Origin: Xenoacremonium recifei
Lineage: Eukaryota; Ascomycota; Sordariomycetes; Hypocreales; Nectriaceae
Direction of reading: 5' to 3'
NCBI GenBank assembly: GCA_012184525.1
Contig: WOFQ01000073.1
Span: 49,900-113,899 of the forward strand
Length of the DNA: 64,000 bases
Shown: in pieces, positions 1-12,800 of the stretch
How positions within the stretch are numbered: the stretch's first letter is position 1
Layout of the letters: the number at the start of each line of letters is the position of its first letter
Notes under the pieces: generated by a model
Seen by the model: only the letters and a program-made list of their open reading frames with translations
What the model was told of the DNA's origin: nothing
Database searches by the model: none
Program-made: the position numbers and the translations under genes

Positions 1-3000
1 GGGCGCGATGAGCCTTCGCCCCGTCCTCCACGACCTCCGCGGCTACTCCCACCGACACCGCCACCTCCGTTCCAATCCTCGCCGCCTTGACGCGGCATCT
101 GTCCATCGTTCCTGTGTCGGTTATCGCGGCCCTGCATCAGCTCGCGCCCACCCGTCGGAGGTGGTCCCATAGGTTCACGAGCATTGGCACTCGGATCCCG
201 CATCGATCGTCTCGAGTTACGATCTTCTCTTGGACCTTCTGGCCCCCCTTCCGATCTCCGATCTTTGTATTCACGATGCTCTTTTCCTTCGCGCTCTCGG
301 CCTGGAGTTCGTTCGTGGTCCCTCTCACGCTCTCTACTGCTGCGTCGAGATGGTCGGTTTGATCTGCTCTCGCGGTCTCGTCGGCCACGATCATGCTCGC
401 CTCTACCAGACATATCGTCGCCATTGGGAGGACCTCGGCTGGACGGCTCATGTCGTGGAGGTTCCTGTCGCTCCTGGGCTGGTGGCGCAACCGGTGATCC
501 CCCCGTTAGGACTTGGACATCTGAGTTCCCTAGCATCTGTCTAGGTTGGCTTCTCCGGGAACTTCCTCCACGTCCGGGGTCGGGCATGGTCGCTTGAGCC
601 TGCTGTAGCATGTTGTTGATACCTGCGAGCTGCCTCCTACTGCCAGTCCTCGATCGCTCATTTGACGACGAGGGGCCGGTAGGTGTATCCACGGCTGGAG
701 AACCCGAGTAGCTGCCAGGAGTCTGCCGTGAGCCAGGACCGGGACCCGAAGACCGATCTGGCGTGTTCATAGGTGGCATAGCATGACGATCATGTCTATG
801 CGACGGCGGAGGACCTGGAGGAGGCGGAGGCGGTAACGAATTTCCGATTTGCGCGAGTCGCTCTGGATGAACCCCCGTAGGCGTAGCATTGGATGATCCT
901 GGGGTGAGAATTCCTGGACCAGGACCCGAATTCCTCATCCTGTCTGAATGATGGCCGCCGGAAGGTGTCCCAGCGGGTGTCATTGGCCCCGGAGGTTGAT
1001 CATATTGTCCACGACGACCTCTGCCAGACGATGGCCCTGTAGGGGGAGGTCGATCTGGAGTAGGAGGACGGTCGGCGTCTGGTCCACCAAATCTGTTGTC
1101 GAGTCGTCCAGGGAGCGGTTGAGGCCCTCCATGGCCACCTCGCGCTGCTCCACGCCCGCGCCCCCTTGGCCCGGACGGGATATCAGCGACATTCTGGATC
1201 TGGTTCAGTCGGCCATAGTTCTGATCTTGGTGAGGCAATGGATACTCTGTCTCCTGACCACGAGGCGGACCGTGGAAGCCGGAGAGATCGCGACTCTTAG
1301 GTGCAGGGCCTCTCTCGCCTTCGCGCTCCATCGGTCGTTCACCTCGGAAAGACCCAGACATAGGGGATCGATCCCGAGGATCCCGGCCCTGTTGTCTATG
1401 GCCCTGAGAATAAGGTCGTTCATGTTGCTCGTCTCTGCCGGCTGGAGGTCCATTCTCTGGCCCATATCGACCGCTTCGGCGTGGTGAATGCGTTCTGGGC
1501 CCCCTTTCCCGTCCATCTTCCCTAGGAGGGCGGGATGGCGTGCCGCTCTTGCCATCCTGGATCAATGCAACTCGCTCCGGGTTCACTATGTCCAAGGAGT
1601 CGTTAACTGCCGAGTGACGACCCCGGCCTGATCGGTCGCTGTCGTGGGCACGGGGACGATCTGGACGCTCGGGGGTTTCTTTGGCAAACAATGCTGCCCT
1701 TTCAGGATTCATCAAAGGTTCGGCTGCATCGGCTCCTGGCTTAGGAGGGGGTGGAAGGCTGCCTGGAGCTTCGTTCGTTCGACCATGGTCCAGGGGTCGA
1801 CTGTTGTTCCGGTTGTCTCGCGGCCGTTCTCTCTCATTCTCCTGCCGTCTAGGTAGAGATTCATTCCTGGTTGACTCTCGAGTGCTGTCTTGCGGTCGTC
1901 GGTCACCGTAATCACGCGGCCGTTCTGGTCGATCAGATCGGACTGCATCGGGTCCGGGCTGACGAGCATCTCGAGTATCTCGGTTGTCGCGAGGATCTTT
2001 GGGTTCACGAGGTTCGCGGGAGTCGCGTGGTTCACGGTTCTCTCGAGGCTCACGGACGTCGCGGGACTCTCGCTGCTCGCGAGGATCTCTCGACTCTCTG
2101 GTCTCCCTTGGGTCGCGGCTGCGGTTGTCTCGCTGATCTCTCTGATCTCGTCTTTCATGCGTCCCGGTTCGCCCATACCGTTCTGAGTTGAAGTGGCTAG
2201 GAATCGGAACATCAGGACGAGTTGGCAAACTATGCAGAGGCCGGTCAGGTAGAGTATTGGGGCGCGTGTCGCTCTTGGATCCATTTGATCCAGATGGCCC
2301 TGGTCCTGGCCCATTGTTCGGCGTACTGGAACGAGGGGTACTTGACGCCGGGGGCTCTCTCCGCGGCGTATCACGCGCTGAATTGCCGGTAGGCTTGGCT
2401 GGTAGGGGATCCTTGGGGGTTGGTCGCGGTGTGCTTGCAGAAGACGACTGCTTGTTTTCTTTGCCGTCTTTGACTTCTCCGTCTTCTTCTTCCACAGTGG
2501 TCGATTTGCCAGAGGATTTTGCGGCAGGTTTGAATTCAGGTGCAGTCGGTCGAAGTGATGCTTTATCTCCTTCCGACTGTTTACCGGCCTTGAGGTCGTT
2601 AGCCTTGTTTAATGGCCGCCGTTGCTTTTGACTTACTGCGCCAGGTCGAAATGCTTGTACCATGACCCATTTGGACTTCCTTCGTTGCAGTTCGGAGAGT
2701 GCGCCTTGAGCAGCAACTGAAAGGTCAACACGTCCACCCACTTCGCTATCCGGAGAGGGTTTCGCTGCCATCTCCTGCTTCGTGATGGTCTGGAGCAGGC
2801 TCGAGAACTTAGTCGCCATGAAATCCACAGCTGGGAAGAAATCGAGAACAGCTTTGAGCACCGTGATCGCGTTACGGATATGCATCCATTCTGAACCTTC
2901 CAGACAGGATCTCAATGCCATGTTCAAGTTCTTATGCCACTTAAAGAGAAGATCCTTGAATTGGGCATGCTCCACGAAGGTCAATGGTTTGCCGTCGTCA

Positions 3001-6000
3001 TCGACAGTGAGAACAAATCCAGACCGCGGTTGCTCACTGGTCCCCTTGCCCTCCTTCTCGTACGCGCCAAGGCGAGGCTGGTCTTTGGAGGCTTTGCTGT
3101 CTTTCTCGTTCGGCACGGGGCCGTTTTTGTGCCATCGAGACAAGTCTTCTAAGATGAGCTTCATGAAATGACCCAGATATTCCGCTTCCATCGAAGTCGA
3201 AGTGAAAATCAGAGCTCGAAGTCGGTTTGCGTTGAAAAGTCGATCATAAAGCGACATGAGCTTGAAGCCAGGTGCGTTCCAATCGTGCAGGGCTTTAATG
3301 AACTTGAAGGTGTACTCTGCATCGGCTGTGGACAGAAGTAACCGGGGGAGGAAGCATTGCTCGAGCAATACATCGGAAATGCTGTCGGCTTTCGCCCTCG
3401 GCTCTGGGAATGACGACTGGAATTGCTTGGTCAAGTGCTGCTTCCACTTGCCCTGGCGGAGGAGATGTTCGCCGCACTCTTCAGAAAGGCCGATCTGGAG
3501 CTGCATAAGCTCCTTTCTCTTTTCTACCTTTCGTTCTTGGCCGCGTCGTGACATGTCGCTGCGATCTCGCGACACTGCCAGCTCCTCGCTTCTCAACCGC
3601 TCCTTTTCTTGCCTGTAGATCTTGTCGGGGCAGAATAGATCGCCAAGCTGTAAAGCCCAGAATGTCACATAGAGATCCAGTGTGATTTTGTTCCAGACTT
3701 CGGGACGAATCTTGTCCTGAATAGAGTCGACAATGGGCTGCAGTGCCGACTTAATGAGGGAAGACTCATCTGGCTTCTAGATTGATCGAGTTAGTTATCG
3801 GCTTCAGAGAGGTTAGGATATGTTTCCCTACTTGTTCTTCGGTGGCTGAATCAGTGCTTCCGTTTGTGGGTTTGGCCTCGCCCATGATGACGTCTTCGTC
3901 TTTCTCTGTGCTGGGCTGGGTTGACGTCTTGTCCTTGCCATCTCCTAACTTCTTCGGTTTCCAGGGAAACATCCGATGTGCAAGACTAGTTCTTCCAATA
4001 AGGAAAGCCAAGCTGGTGTCCATACCGTAGGTGTTGATCAAATCGACGATGGATGGCACAAGAGAATCAAAAGCAGTAGGGTCGAGATTGCTCCACAGGA
4101 AATCCAGATATTGAATCAAAATCCGATGCGAATCATCAATGATAGAAGATAGGAATTTGATGTGTGCCTCGTCTTCTGGCACCTGGAATAGTGCACTCTG
4201 TCGATATTGGGCAAGGTTGATGAGGAGTTCGGGAGCGAGTTTGTTTTCTGAAAGGGCCTGTAGAAGCCGTTTTGAGCTTTTAACATTGTCGAACCGCTTG
4301 TCTTGTCCACGAATCAAGGTGTGTCGCCTTAGGTATTCGCCACCAGCCATAGACAATATCTGATGATCGGTGAAGTCCACAGAGTCAACAATGCCTCCCA
4401 TTGACGTTATCAATTCCTTGAGGATGATTAAATCCGTGGAGTTCCCCTTGATCAACTGATCATTGACATATTGTAGCACTGGTGTGGCGGGGAGGTTCGA
4501 GTATCGTCTGAAGACACGGCCGGAGAACCGAGACAAGGCCTGGAGCCATTTGCTGGTGGTGAGCGCATGGTCGGCTTGAGTGCGACTCCTCGACTTTCCG
4601 AGTGAGTTCATCAAAGACCAAACAAGCACATCGTAAGAGAGTTCTGTAAAATACTTGGCACACTCCACAAATGCGTCGATGAGATTAGGGTAAGACTCCA
4701 GTTGCTCAAAAGCCACCCTGAAGACAATTCCTGGGGATGAATAACTCGTCTTGGCAAGCTGCTTGGCCATTTCGCTCAGGTTGGTGAGGGAGACTCGCTT
4801 CATTGTCCCTCGTGTGGCGGACGTGGCCTTCGCGAATGCAGCCTTCATAGCGGGTAGACGGGAAATCTGGCCTTCAAACCACTCGGCATACATCGAGTAC
4901 CTCGTTGTAATGGGGTAATGCTTGACGAGGTCCCAGACGGCATTAACGACCGATGCATTTGCTTTCGTGTGGCTGAGAGCTGGAAGAAGAAGCCTTCGCA
5001 ATAAGTCATGCCAGCGTGTGAAATTGGCGTCCGACGGGTCGTCTGCGAGATTCTTTGCGCCAATTCTGGCGAGTTTGGTGAGGAGACCTTCGTCCTTGCC
5101 AATCATGACACCCGATAAATTCAGAAGAGTACCACATAAGGTAAAAACATCGTCGACTGTCTGGCAAATAGGAATATTGTCGGCCCACTCGTCCCAGTAG
5201 AACTTGTAGTTCTGGCAAACATTGGTGTCAAATGTATCCGGAAATGGCCATTTAAGGATTTTTCTGATCGGAAGTCTATTCAGACGCACTTGTCCTTTAG
5301 GGAGGCCCGTCTGATCAGAATCAGGCAGCCATTTCGTCGGAACCTCAGCCAAATCAGACGTTGCAGGTCGGCATTCATCAAAGACTTTGTCGATGCAATA
5401 GTGCAGAATTCTGTGTAGGCGGTCAAGATTCTCGGGGAAAGCCTCAAGAATCCAGGGGAAGCGTCCAAGAACATGCAGAGCTTCTGGAAGAGCACCGATG
5501 GTCAAAAGTTGAGTGACCAGATTCGCCTTCTGTTCGATCGGTTGCGGTAGTCCGTCCTGAGACGTTGTATCCTGCGGGGAGTCCTTCGCTTCAGCTTCCT
5601 GCTTCTTGGTCGCTTCTCGCCGAGGAAGATTTGTTGAATTCGGGTTGTCATCGTCTCCTTGAGGAAGGACGTCTGCCATGAGAAGTGCATTCATGGCTCC
5701 TCCGCGACTTGCTCGCTCCTTCTCCTCGATTTCCTTCATCTTGCTTTCACGAAGCTCCTCCATCTCCTCATCGGCCGGATACAAGTGCGGATACAGGTCC
5801 GTCAAAGAGATGAATCCGATTTTGATGAGGAGCGCAGCGAGATACAAGATGTTCGCTGGCAGCACATCGGATACTTCTCGAGCTTGTGACACATAAAAGC
5901 GCATCTTGAAGCCAAGGAGTTGCGCAGCCGTGCGGTTACCCGCGGGAGGAAGCGTCTTTGTTGTGAGAACCCATTGTCTTTCCATCTCGGCCGCTGCATC

Positions 6001-7299
6001 CTCACTCTCAACACTGGTAACTGCAGCGAGTTTCTCGAGATCTGACTCGGCGACTTGTCGACCACCCAATTCGAAGAACGCTTGTAGGTGGACTTCCCGG
6101 GCTCTGTCCCAAAAAGCGATATCTCGCGCAAGACGTTTCTCAGCCAGGAGAGCCTCCTCCTCATCAGTAGTGTTCCAACCAGGGTATCCAGGAGAAGCCC
6201 ATGGAGGCAAACCTCCAGCATATACAGCTGGACTAAATTTCAGATGGGATCGAGGCCACCAGGAGCTGATTCTGAGAAATTTGACGAAAAACTTGTACTG
6301 CTTGATCAAGACCGCAGCAGCAACATCAAGGGTAACGTCCAACACTCGGCCCACATCCAAGTCGAAGGTTCCGATGAGGCCCTTGAGCTTTTCGAATGTC
6401 TCTTCTGCCATTTCCGGAGGCGGGGGTGTCACACTGCTAGTAGTGAACAGCTCCGTGATCAGTTTCGAGTAACCCTCCGTCTCCTCACGAAGCAAGTTGT
6501 AATTCGCTTGACGGTAGAGTAGGTTGGTGGCAGATTTAATGCCAAGTTTGGCGAAGTTGTCGCGAATCAGGCCCAGCTGTTGAAGAGCAGGGGCGTCGAG
6601 GACCTGTCGCATGAGGGCTGGAGAGACACCGGTTGCGACCAGAAACTCATGAAGCGTCGGTCGGTAAATATCTGGCTCATTGTCGATGACAATCGCCAGG
6701 GAGTCAAGAAATAGAGTGTGGGGTGCGAACGCATATGAATCCTTAATCATCTCTGACGTCTCGTCACCCAAGATTTCCTTGACACAAGCTCCAGCATCGG
6801 AAGGATTCAAACGCGCCTCGACAACAGCGTGGATGAACTCCTGGAACAAATTTGAGAGTTCCGTGATGTCGACATCGTCCCTCGACTGCTTGCCATGCTC
6901 CAAGATCTCAGCGCGCGCCCCAGCGGCCCAGGTGCTAATCTTCTCGTCTGTGAGGTTATCATAGCGGTAGTTCGACCGGACCGGAGAAACTGGCCTGGCG
7001 ACGGGCGGGGGAGGCGGCTGAGGAGCCTTGATCGGCTGCGGAGTAGACGAGGGTTGTGGTTGTGAGACGGAGCTGGACCGTCGTGAAGTCGGGGATTGTG
7101 GACGCTGGTGGTTTGATGGAGCTCTGCCTTGGCTATGTGTCGAGTCGCGACGGCTGGGACCACGCGGTCCTCGTCCACGGCCACGGCCGACATTATCGTC
7201 GCGATCGTGCTGACCGAGAGGAGTATCACCGGGTCGGTGTGGCGCTGGCCGGCCACCATCGGTCGAGGGCCGATCAGGCCTCTTTCGCTTCGGAGGCAT
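1..7299 (-). CDS. THO2: THO complex subunit 2 (THO2/THOC2), 3' end beyond the window
   Basis: This is the large scaffold of the nuclear THO complex, which couples RNA polymerase II elongation to mRNP packaging and export (TREX). The first exon (3832-7299, 1156 codons) begins at the ATG of MPPKRKRPDR; the frame is open a little further upstream but without an ATG. A 55-bp intron (3777-3831, GTAGGG donor, ctaac branch region) joins EEQ to KPDESSLIKS. The second exon stays open to base 1, so at least 2414 residues are encoded and no stop is reached. In order: a basic, GRG-rich and proline-rich N-terminus (about 1-120), a long helical body typical of THOC2, and from about residue 1500 a disordered tail with many Arg-Asp, Arg-Glu and Arg-Ser pairs. 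Yeast and human orthologues are near 1600 residues; filamentous fungi carry longer tails. It is divergent from MET2. Confidence 0.92.
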
Positions 7300-7865
7300 G
7301 GCTCTCGTGAGATCGCGCAACTGATAATTAGTTCATTTGCGGAGGTCGCGAACTCGAAATTGTCAATGGCACGGCAATGGAAGGCCTGAACAAAGTAATG
7401 GGAAGAATGGGATTGTTGTTTGAGTGGTTTCGGTTGGGTAGGTGCCAACAGCTTTTCGGCGTGATAAAGCTGGATGGTGAGGGGAGGTGGAAAGAACGGA
7501 AGGAAGTTTGGATGGACAAAGAAGAAGATGCCACGGAATAGCTGGGTGCAAAGATTTTGAGGGAGCGAATTAGAAGTGAGGTGAGAAAAGCCGCGTCGCC
7601 GCGTGGCTACAATAGGGAGTCGGGCTACTGCAGCTGGCGACAATGGCGGAAGGTGAAAGTGAGGTGAAGGGATAGTGAGGTCGGGGTTTTGCGATAGACT
7701 AAATCCAAGCTCCAAGGTCAGAGGTGGCAGCCTTACTCACGCGTGGCTACGAGGCTGGCCCTGGAAAGTCGGCCTATGGCCCGCGCACGGACCCTTCTTT
7801 TTCTTTGTCTCTGGGGAAGGCGACCTCACCTTTCGTGATTACCTCATCAACAGGTTCAACTTAGT

Positions 7866-7871
7866 CACGTG
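7866..7871. promoter_or_regulatory. CACGTG E-box upstream of MET2
   Basis: The palindrome CACGTG, preceded by T (TCACGTG), lies about 315 bp before the MET2 start. In yeast this word binds Cbf1 with Met4/Met28 at sulphur-amino-acid genes. In filamentous fungi bHLH factors also use it. The sequence is plain; use as a regulatory site is inferred. Confidence 0.45.
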
Positions 7872-7949
7872 GGAATGCACCTGACCCGCCGTCATCGGCC
7901 CCCTGTTCTGACCCCGAACATGACTGATTTCCAGCGCGACGCTATTGGC

Positions 7950-7956
7950 TGAGTCA
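7950..7956. promoter_or_regulatory. TGAGTCA: CPC-1/Gcn4-type bZIP site upstream of MET2
   Basis: TGAGTCA is the consensus half-site pair for the general amino-acid control factor (Gcn4 in yeast, CPC-1/CpcA in filamentous fungi). It sits beside an inverted CCAAT box and about 230 bp upstream of a methionine biosynthesis gene, the expected place. Binding is inferred. Confidence 0.5.
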
Positions 7957-8183
7957 TGTCCTCACACAGCAGACGGGCAGAATTACGCCATCGCAACGAT
8001 GGAGTTTTTCACCAACTTGCTGTGATCATTCGCTTTTACACTCAATTGAAGGCTACTGAGACTCCAGTAGCCAATTATCTTGGATCCAATTTTTTCGATT
8101 ACGAAATAACATCGAATCTCTCATCCAGCGCTCTGTTTTATACGAGGCTCCGTTGTCGGTGCGCAACTCACATCTGAGCAATC

Positions 8184-9835
8184 ATGGCTCAAGAAATAGC
8201 TGTGAGCAACGGCTCACGGCAACAATATGGTCAGTATTTCCATTAAATCACTATATTCGCATAGTTTGTCTATCCTCTGGATAAGCTTCCTTCGAGAATT
8301 ATGTCCAATCCCATTTGAGAAGACCGGTGGCTGAATACCTGGAAGAAAGAACGCACTCGCAACCTGAGAACCCGTTTGCTGCTCTCATTCCTGAGCAACA
8401 GATAGCTATCGTCCCTGAATTCACTCTTGAATCAGGGGAGACTCTTCACAATGTTCCCGTCGCCTATACGACCAGAGGCAAGCTCAATGCTGAGGGAAAC
8501 AATGCCATGGTCATCTGCCATGCCCTTACTGGCAGCGCTGATGTGAGCGATTGGTGGGGGCCTCTGCTGGGTGGCCCTGGACGAGCATTCGACACCTCGA
8601 GATTCTTCATCGTCTGCATGAATAGTCTGGGTAGCCCTTATGGAACTGCGAGTCCTGTAACTGCAAAGGACAATGACCCCAGCAAGGGTCATTATGGGCC
8701 TGAGTTTCCTTTGACGACGATCCGGGATGATGTGAAGTGAGTACACCAGAGTATAAATAAACATAATCCATCTGACCAACTTATCAGTCTTCATCGGCTC
8801 GTCCTAGACGACCTGGGTGTCAAACAGGTGGCAGCAGTTATTGGAGGATCACTTGGTGGAATGTTCGTCCTGGAATGGTCGTACTTTGGCAAGGATTACA
8901 TCCGATGCATTGTCCCGATCGCAACCTCCAGCCGGCACAGCGCTTGGGGTATCAGCTGGGGCGAAGCTCAACGTCAGAGCATCTACGCTGATCCCAAGTA
9001 TGACGACGGATACTACTCGTTTGATGACCCGCCTTCGACCGGTCTGGGCGCTGCACGCATGTCAGCGCTGCTGACTTACCGCAGCCGCAACTCTTTCGAA
9101 GCACGCTTCGGACGCAACATCCCAGATCCCTCCCGAGTGCAAACCATTGGGGGGCGACCCCGGCCAACCACCCCGTCTGAGGCGCACTTTCACATCCATA
9201 ACGACGGCCACCGTGTAAAGCGGACGTCTATCTCGCGCAACAACAGCCAGAGCGGTTCAATCAATGGCAGCCCGACCCAGTCAACCGCTCCTACGGACGA
9301 GGCAAATGTCCGCGACCCTCAGTTCCACGGCCCCAAAAAGGAGAGTCTCACTGGAGGCGAATCGTCGCTCCCGACATCGACCTACTTCTCAGCGCAGTCA
9401 TACCTGCGGTACCAGGGCACCAAGTTTGTCAAACGCTTCGACAGCAACTGCTACATCGCCATGACGCGGAAGCTGGATACCCACGATGTCTCGCGGAACC
9501 GGGCAGCATCCATTGCTGAAGCTTTGGCGCTGATCGAGCAGCCGACACTCGTGCTCGGCATTGAGAGCGATGGGCTCTTCACATTCGCAGAGCAGGAGGA
9601 GATTGCACAGCATGTCAAGAACGCTCGGCTGGAGCGAATCGACAGTCCCGAGGGCCACGACGCCTTCTTGCTGCAGTTTGAGCAGGTCAACAACTACATC
9701 CTTGCATTCTTGAAGGAAGTCCTCCCCGACATCATGAGCAAGGATGGCGGTGCGCCGGAGGAAGCGGGTGTTGGGCAGATTACCAAGTCTAGCACGTTCG
9801 GTGAGGCGGAGGTGGAGGACATTACAGCATGGTGA
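8184..9835 (+). CDS. MET2: Homoserine O-acetyltransferase (MET2)
   Basis: It transfers acetyl from acetyl-CoA to L-homoserine, the committed step toward homocysteine and methionine. Exons are 8184-8229, 8286-8736 and 8788-9835, giving 514 residues; both introns (56 and 51 bp) have good sites, and splicing restores the run RDDVNLHRLVLDDLG. It is an alpha/beta-hydrolase fold enzyme of the MetX/Met2 family. The nucleophile motif GGSLGGM puts the catalytic serine at residue 187; Asp427 (ESDGLF) and His456 (GHDAF) complete the triad. Residues of about 288-364 form a serine-rich, low-complexity insertion usual in fungal members but absent from bacterial MetX. The related fungal serine O-acetyltransferases belong to the same superfamily and are the main alternative. 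CPC-1-type and CACGTG elements upstream fit amino-acid control. Confidence 0.92.
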
Positions 9836-12800
9836 GAAAGTACATAGCGGAGCAGTAGGGCGCAGTTCTTGTGCATCTTGGGTGTCTCTTGGGCATCAGT
9901 CGCGAAAGGCTAGAGGAAAATATCATTGCTTTGGCGTTGTTGCACTGGAGTTCTCAATGTGGCATGTGAGCACGTGTGTCAGTTCTCTGTCGTTACAGCC
10001 ATTGAACGATCAAATCGTATCACCGTTCTACGGGCGCACAGTCCTTTCACAGACGCGTGCAAGCTTGCCCCAAACGGGGCACAGAAGAGAGAAAGAAGGC
10101 CGAGAATCCATAGCAAGCCAAACCTGCTCCATCGTGGCGTCGTCTGTGGTGTGGTGGGTTTGTCCATGCGCTGGACTGTTGACAGATCTTTGCTACTTCT
10201 GTCTCCCTACCCGCAAGACATGCATATCACAGTAGCATTATCATCTAGTCAGGCGTCGGCACTTGCATGACCCGGTTGATTACGAACGCAAAGCGATAGC
10301 TCAGACTTGACTCGAGCGGTTGAGACAGAGGATAGCTCTGTCTGCAAGACCACAGAAATGCCGCTGGCGAAATTAGAGACATCACCTGATAATACCTCGA
10401 CTCATGGCCATAAGCATTAATAGAGAACTTCCCCTAAGAAATTAGTGCCAGCAAGGCCAGCTCTCAGAGATAAATAGTAGTGGTGTCACCCTAACCTAAT
10501 CGTGGGGACGAGAAGACATGCATCTAAACGACCGGGAATGCGTTGCTTGACTCGACGCAGAACAGATATCCCGGCCGTTGCGATTTATCCGGCATCCGGA
10601 ACCCCGCCCGCATGAAGGCGCTCGAGCCCAGTATCGACACTTAGGCATGACCTCTTACACAGCTTGGGCTTCACTGATAGCATGTGCCGGCCGAAAGTCT
10701 GTCAAGGGGGTCTGGGATGTGACGGGGTGGCTTGTCCATGGCGTTCGGTGATAAACTGTAGCCCTGCAAGCTGAATCAGATTCGCCTCTTGCCGACCCCA
10801 AACATTATTCGTGAAGCATTTGAGAAGTTATAAACTCACAGTGACACTGTTTTGAGCTTTGCTGGTAGGTTGAGGCTCAGTATCATGGAGGATGAGGGAT
10901 CCGGATTACAGTAGCTTAGGGGTTCAGATGGGAAATCCAGGTGAGGCACTCGGATTTGAGAGTCAGAGTAAGGGTCTAAGTCAGACATTTTTCTCAGGAT
11001 AACTGTAAGAAAGTCACGCTGTTTTAGGTGGCTGCTAGGTAGCCAAGCAGCATAAGACACCCGGAGAAGCTGGTGAATCGAAGAATTCAACAGCGCCCCG
11101 GATACCTGCCGAGCAAGTAGGACAACACGGAACAGACCAGGTTGCCGGGTGATGATGACGGATCTCTTTGACTTTCCTTATGTATTGAAGCACCAACAGT
11201 GACGTTCAAAACTGTCGCACATCAGCACGTGCTATCTCGTTGTGTCAAGTCTGCGGCTTGTAAAACGGACATTGCGAAAGCAGTCACACATTGGCAGCTT
11301 CCACGCGGCGCTCTGATGGGTCTCTCCGTTCCAGAAGAGCTGAACATGTCGTTGTGGTGTAGCCGCCTGCCTGACTAGGAAACAGGCCCGTTGGATCGCC
11401 TTTGTCGCAAGGAAACATCGTCCAACATCCAACCCCATTGGTAGACGACTGATGCCAGGCAATTTAGAACGGCATTTCTTGATTCTCGCTTCGAATATGG
11501 CCCGGCCTTGGCCATGGAAATTGAGACTTGTCGTAGTGTTGAGGCCATGAGTCGCATTGCGAAAGCTTAACACACGGCGACTAGCCGATGGATACTACTG
11601 TCAACTCGGCCCAGCAGCCGTAAACGAGCTGCGAGACACATCGGAAAAGAGCCGCCTTATTCCCAGACCGTATGCCCGCGGAAAGTTCGCCTCGGGCAAC
11701 AGAGTTCCCATTACCAATGGTTTTGTCAGTCTTGCACTCCTGTGATTTTGCAGAGAGGTCGTGTGGGGAGCTTGGGAATGAGAGTGACGGCCTGAAGCAC
11801 CACGTGGACGGCCAATTGGCTGGTGCAGATAAAGGCTCCCCCTGCTCACGATGTGAGAGTTCATGGGCCAGGGTATGCACCAGAAGCCAGAGCGTTTTGG
11901 GCAGGCCGCGCCCCACGGATTCCACACCGAACGGCGGTGCTTGGGCGCGGACACTCTGCTGCGAATGTCACTCGGTCTATAGTTCAAAGCCCAGCAACCA
12001 AGTGTCACTGTGATGTTGAATGCGTGGTTTCCATTGTCGCGGGCTGCTGAAGCCGTGACGGGTCTCGGTTCAGGTTCCAGCGCACCAACAAGGATCTACC
12101 CAGTCGGAGCCAGGCGTAGCCCTCCCTCCCACGCCGTCCGCAGATCGATCCATGACTCCCGCTGAAGCAACCGCTCTGGTGGAAGTACCACTAGAAGCTG
12201 CGTGGAAGCTTTCAGTGGAGCTGGTGGTGGCTGCGTGGATAGCAAGATTCGTCCCGAACCCAGCCAGCCAAGCGCTGTGACGGCTTCGTTTCACGGGTCA
12301 CCTGTGCCGAACGTGACGGGTTTCTAGTGGCCTAAAGCTGGCTCTGCATGAATCTCTGGCTTTGGCGTGCGTTAAAAATCGGAAGCGAGGACCCGGAGAA
12401 CTGGGACAGCGTGCTGAGCTCGAAAGCGGCCGTTGGTGGAAGTCAAAGGTCGAGATGGAGTTTGTTGTTGGACGGACGGAGGTGATGGAGCCGCAAGGGG
12501 AGGAAGGAGAGGATGCTTTGGGTGGGTGAGTTACGTAAGGCACTCTCTGCGGCTTCCTCTTGGACAGGCAAGTTCGGGATTGCTTCTCCTCGAACAAGGC
12601 AGCAAAGGCATCATCTCCAAATGTTTTCCAGTATCTTATCGATTCAAATGCTCCGAGATCATCAGGAGGCGCAAACGCAGCCCTTCTGGAAGCCCAACCG
12701 AACACATCCCAGCGCCCTGCATAAGCCAGTCAGCGATAACGCCGTGGTGCGCCCTGTCTCGCCCGCCAACACTCCCCTGAGGAAGCCCGAAAGCTTCCCG

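Larger units (their letters stand above)
7300..8183. promoter_or_regulatory. Divergent promoter region of THO2 and MET2
   Basis: This 884-bp spacer separates the start codons of two divergent genes. It holds a CACGTG E-box, an inverted CCAAT box (attgg, 7944-7948) and a TGAGTCA element, the last two lying 2 bp apart and about 230 bp before the MET2 start. Short reading frames here lack family resemblance and look like chance. Confidence 0.6.

Noticed and set aside
7300..7320. A start seven codons upstream for THO2
   Set aside because: The upstream codon is TTG, not ATG. The ATG at 7299 begins MPPKRKRP, the usual style of N-terminus.
6807..7715. Open frame of 302 codons on the minus strand overlapping the THO2 start
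   Set aside because: It is another frame of the THO2 5' exon and promoter. The THO2 frame carries the recognisable protein.
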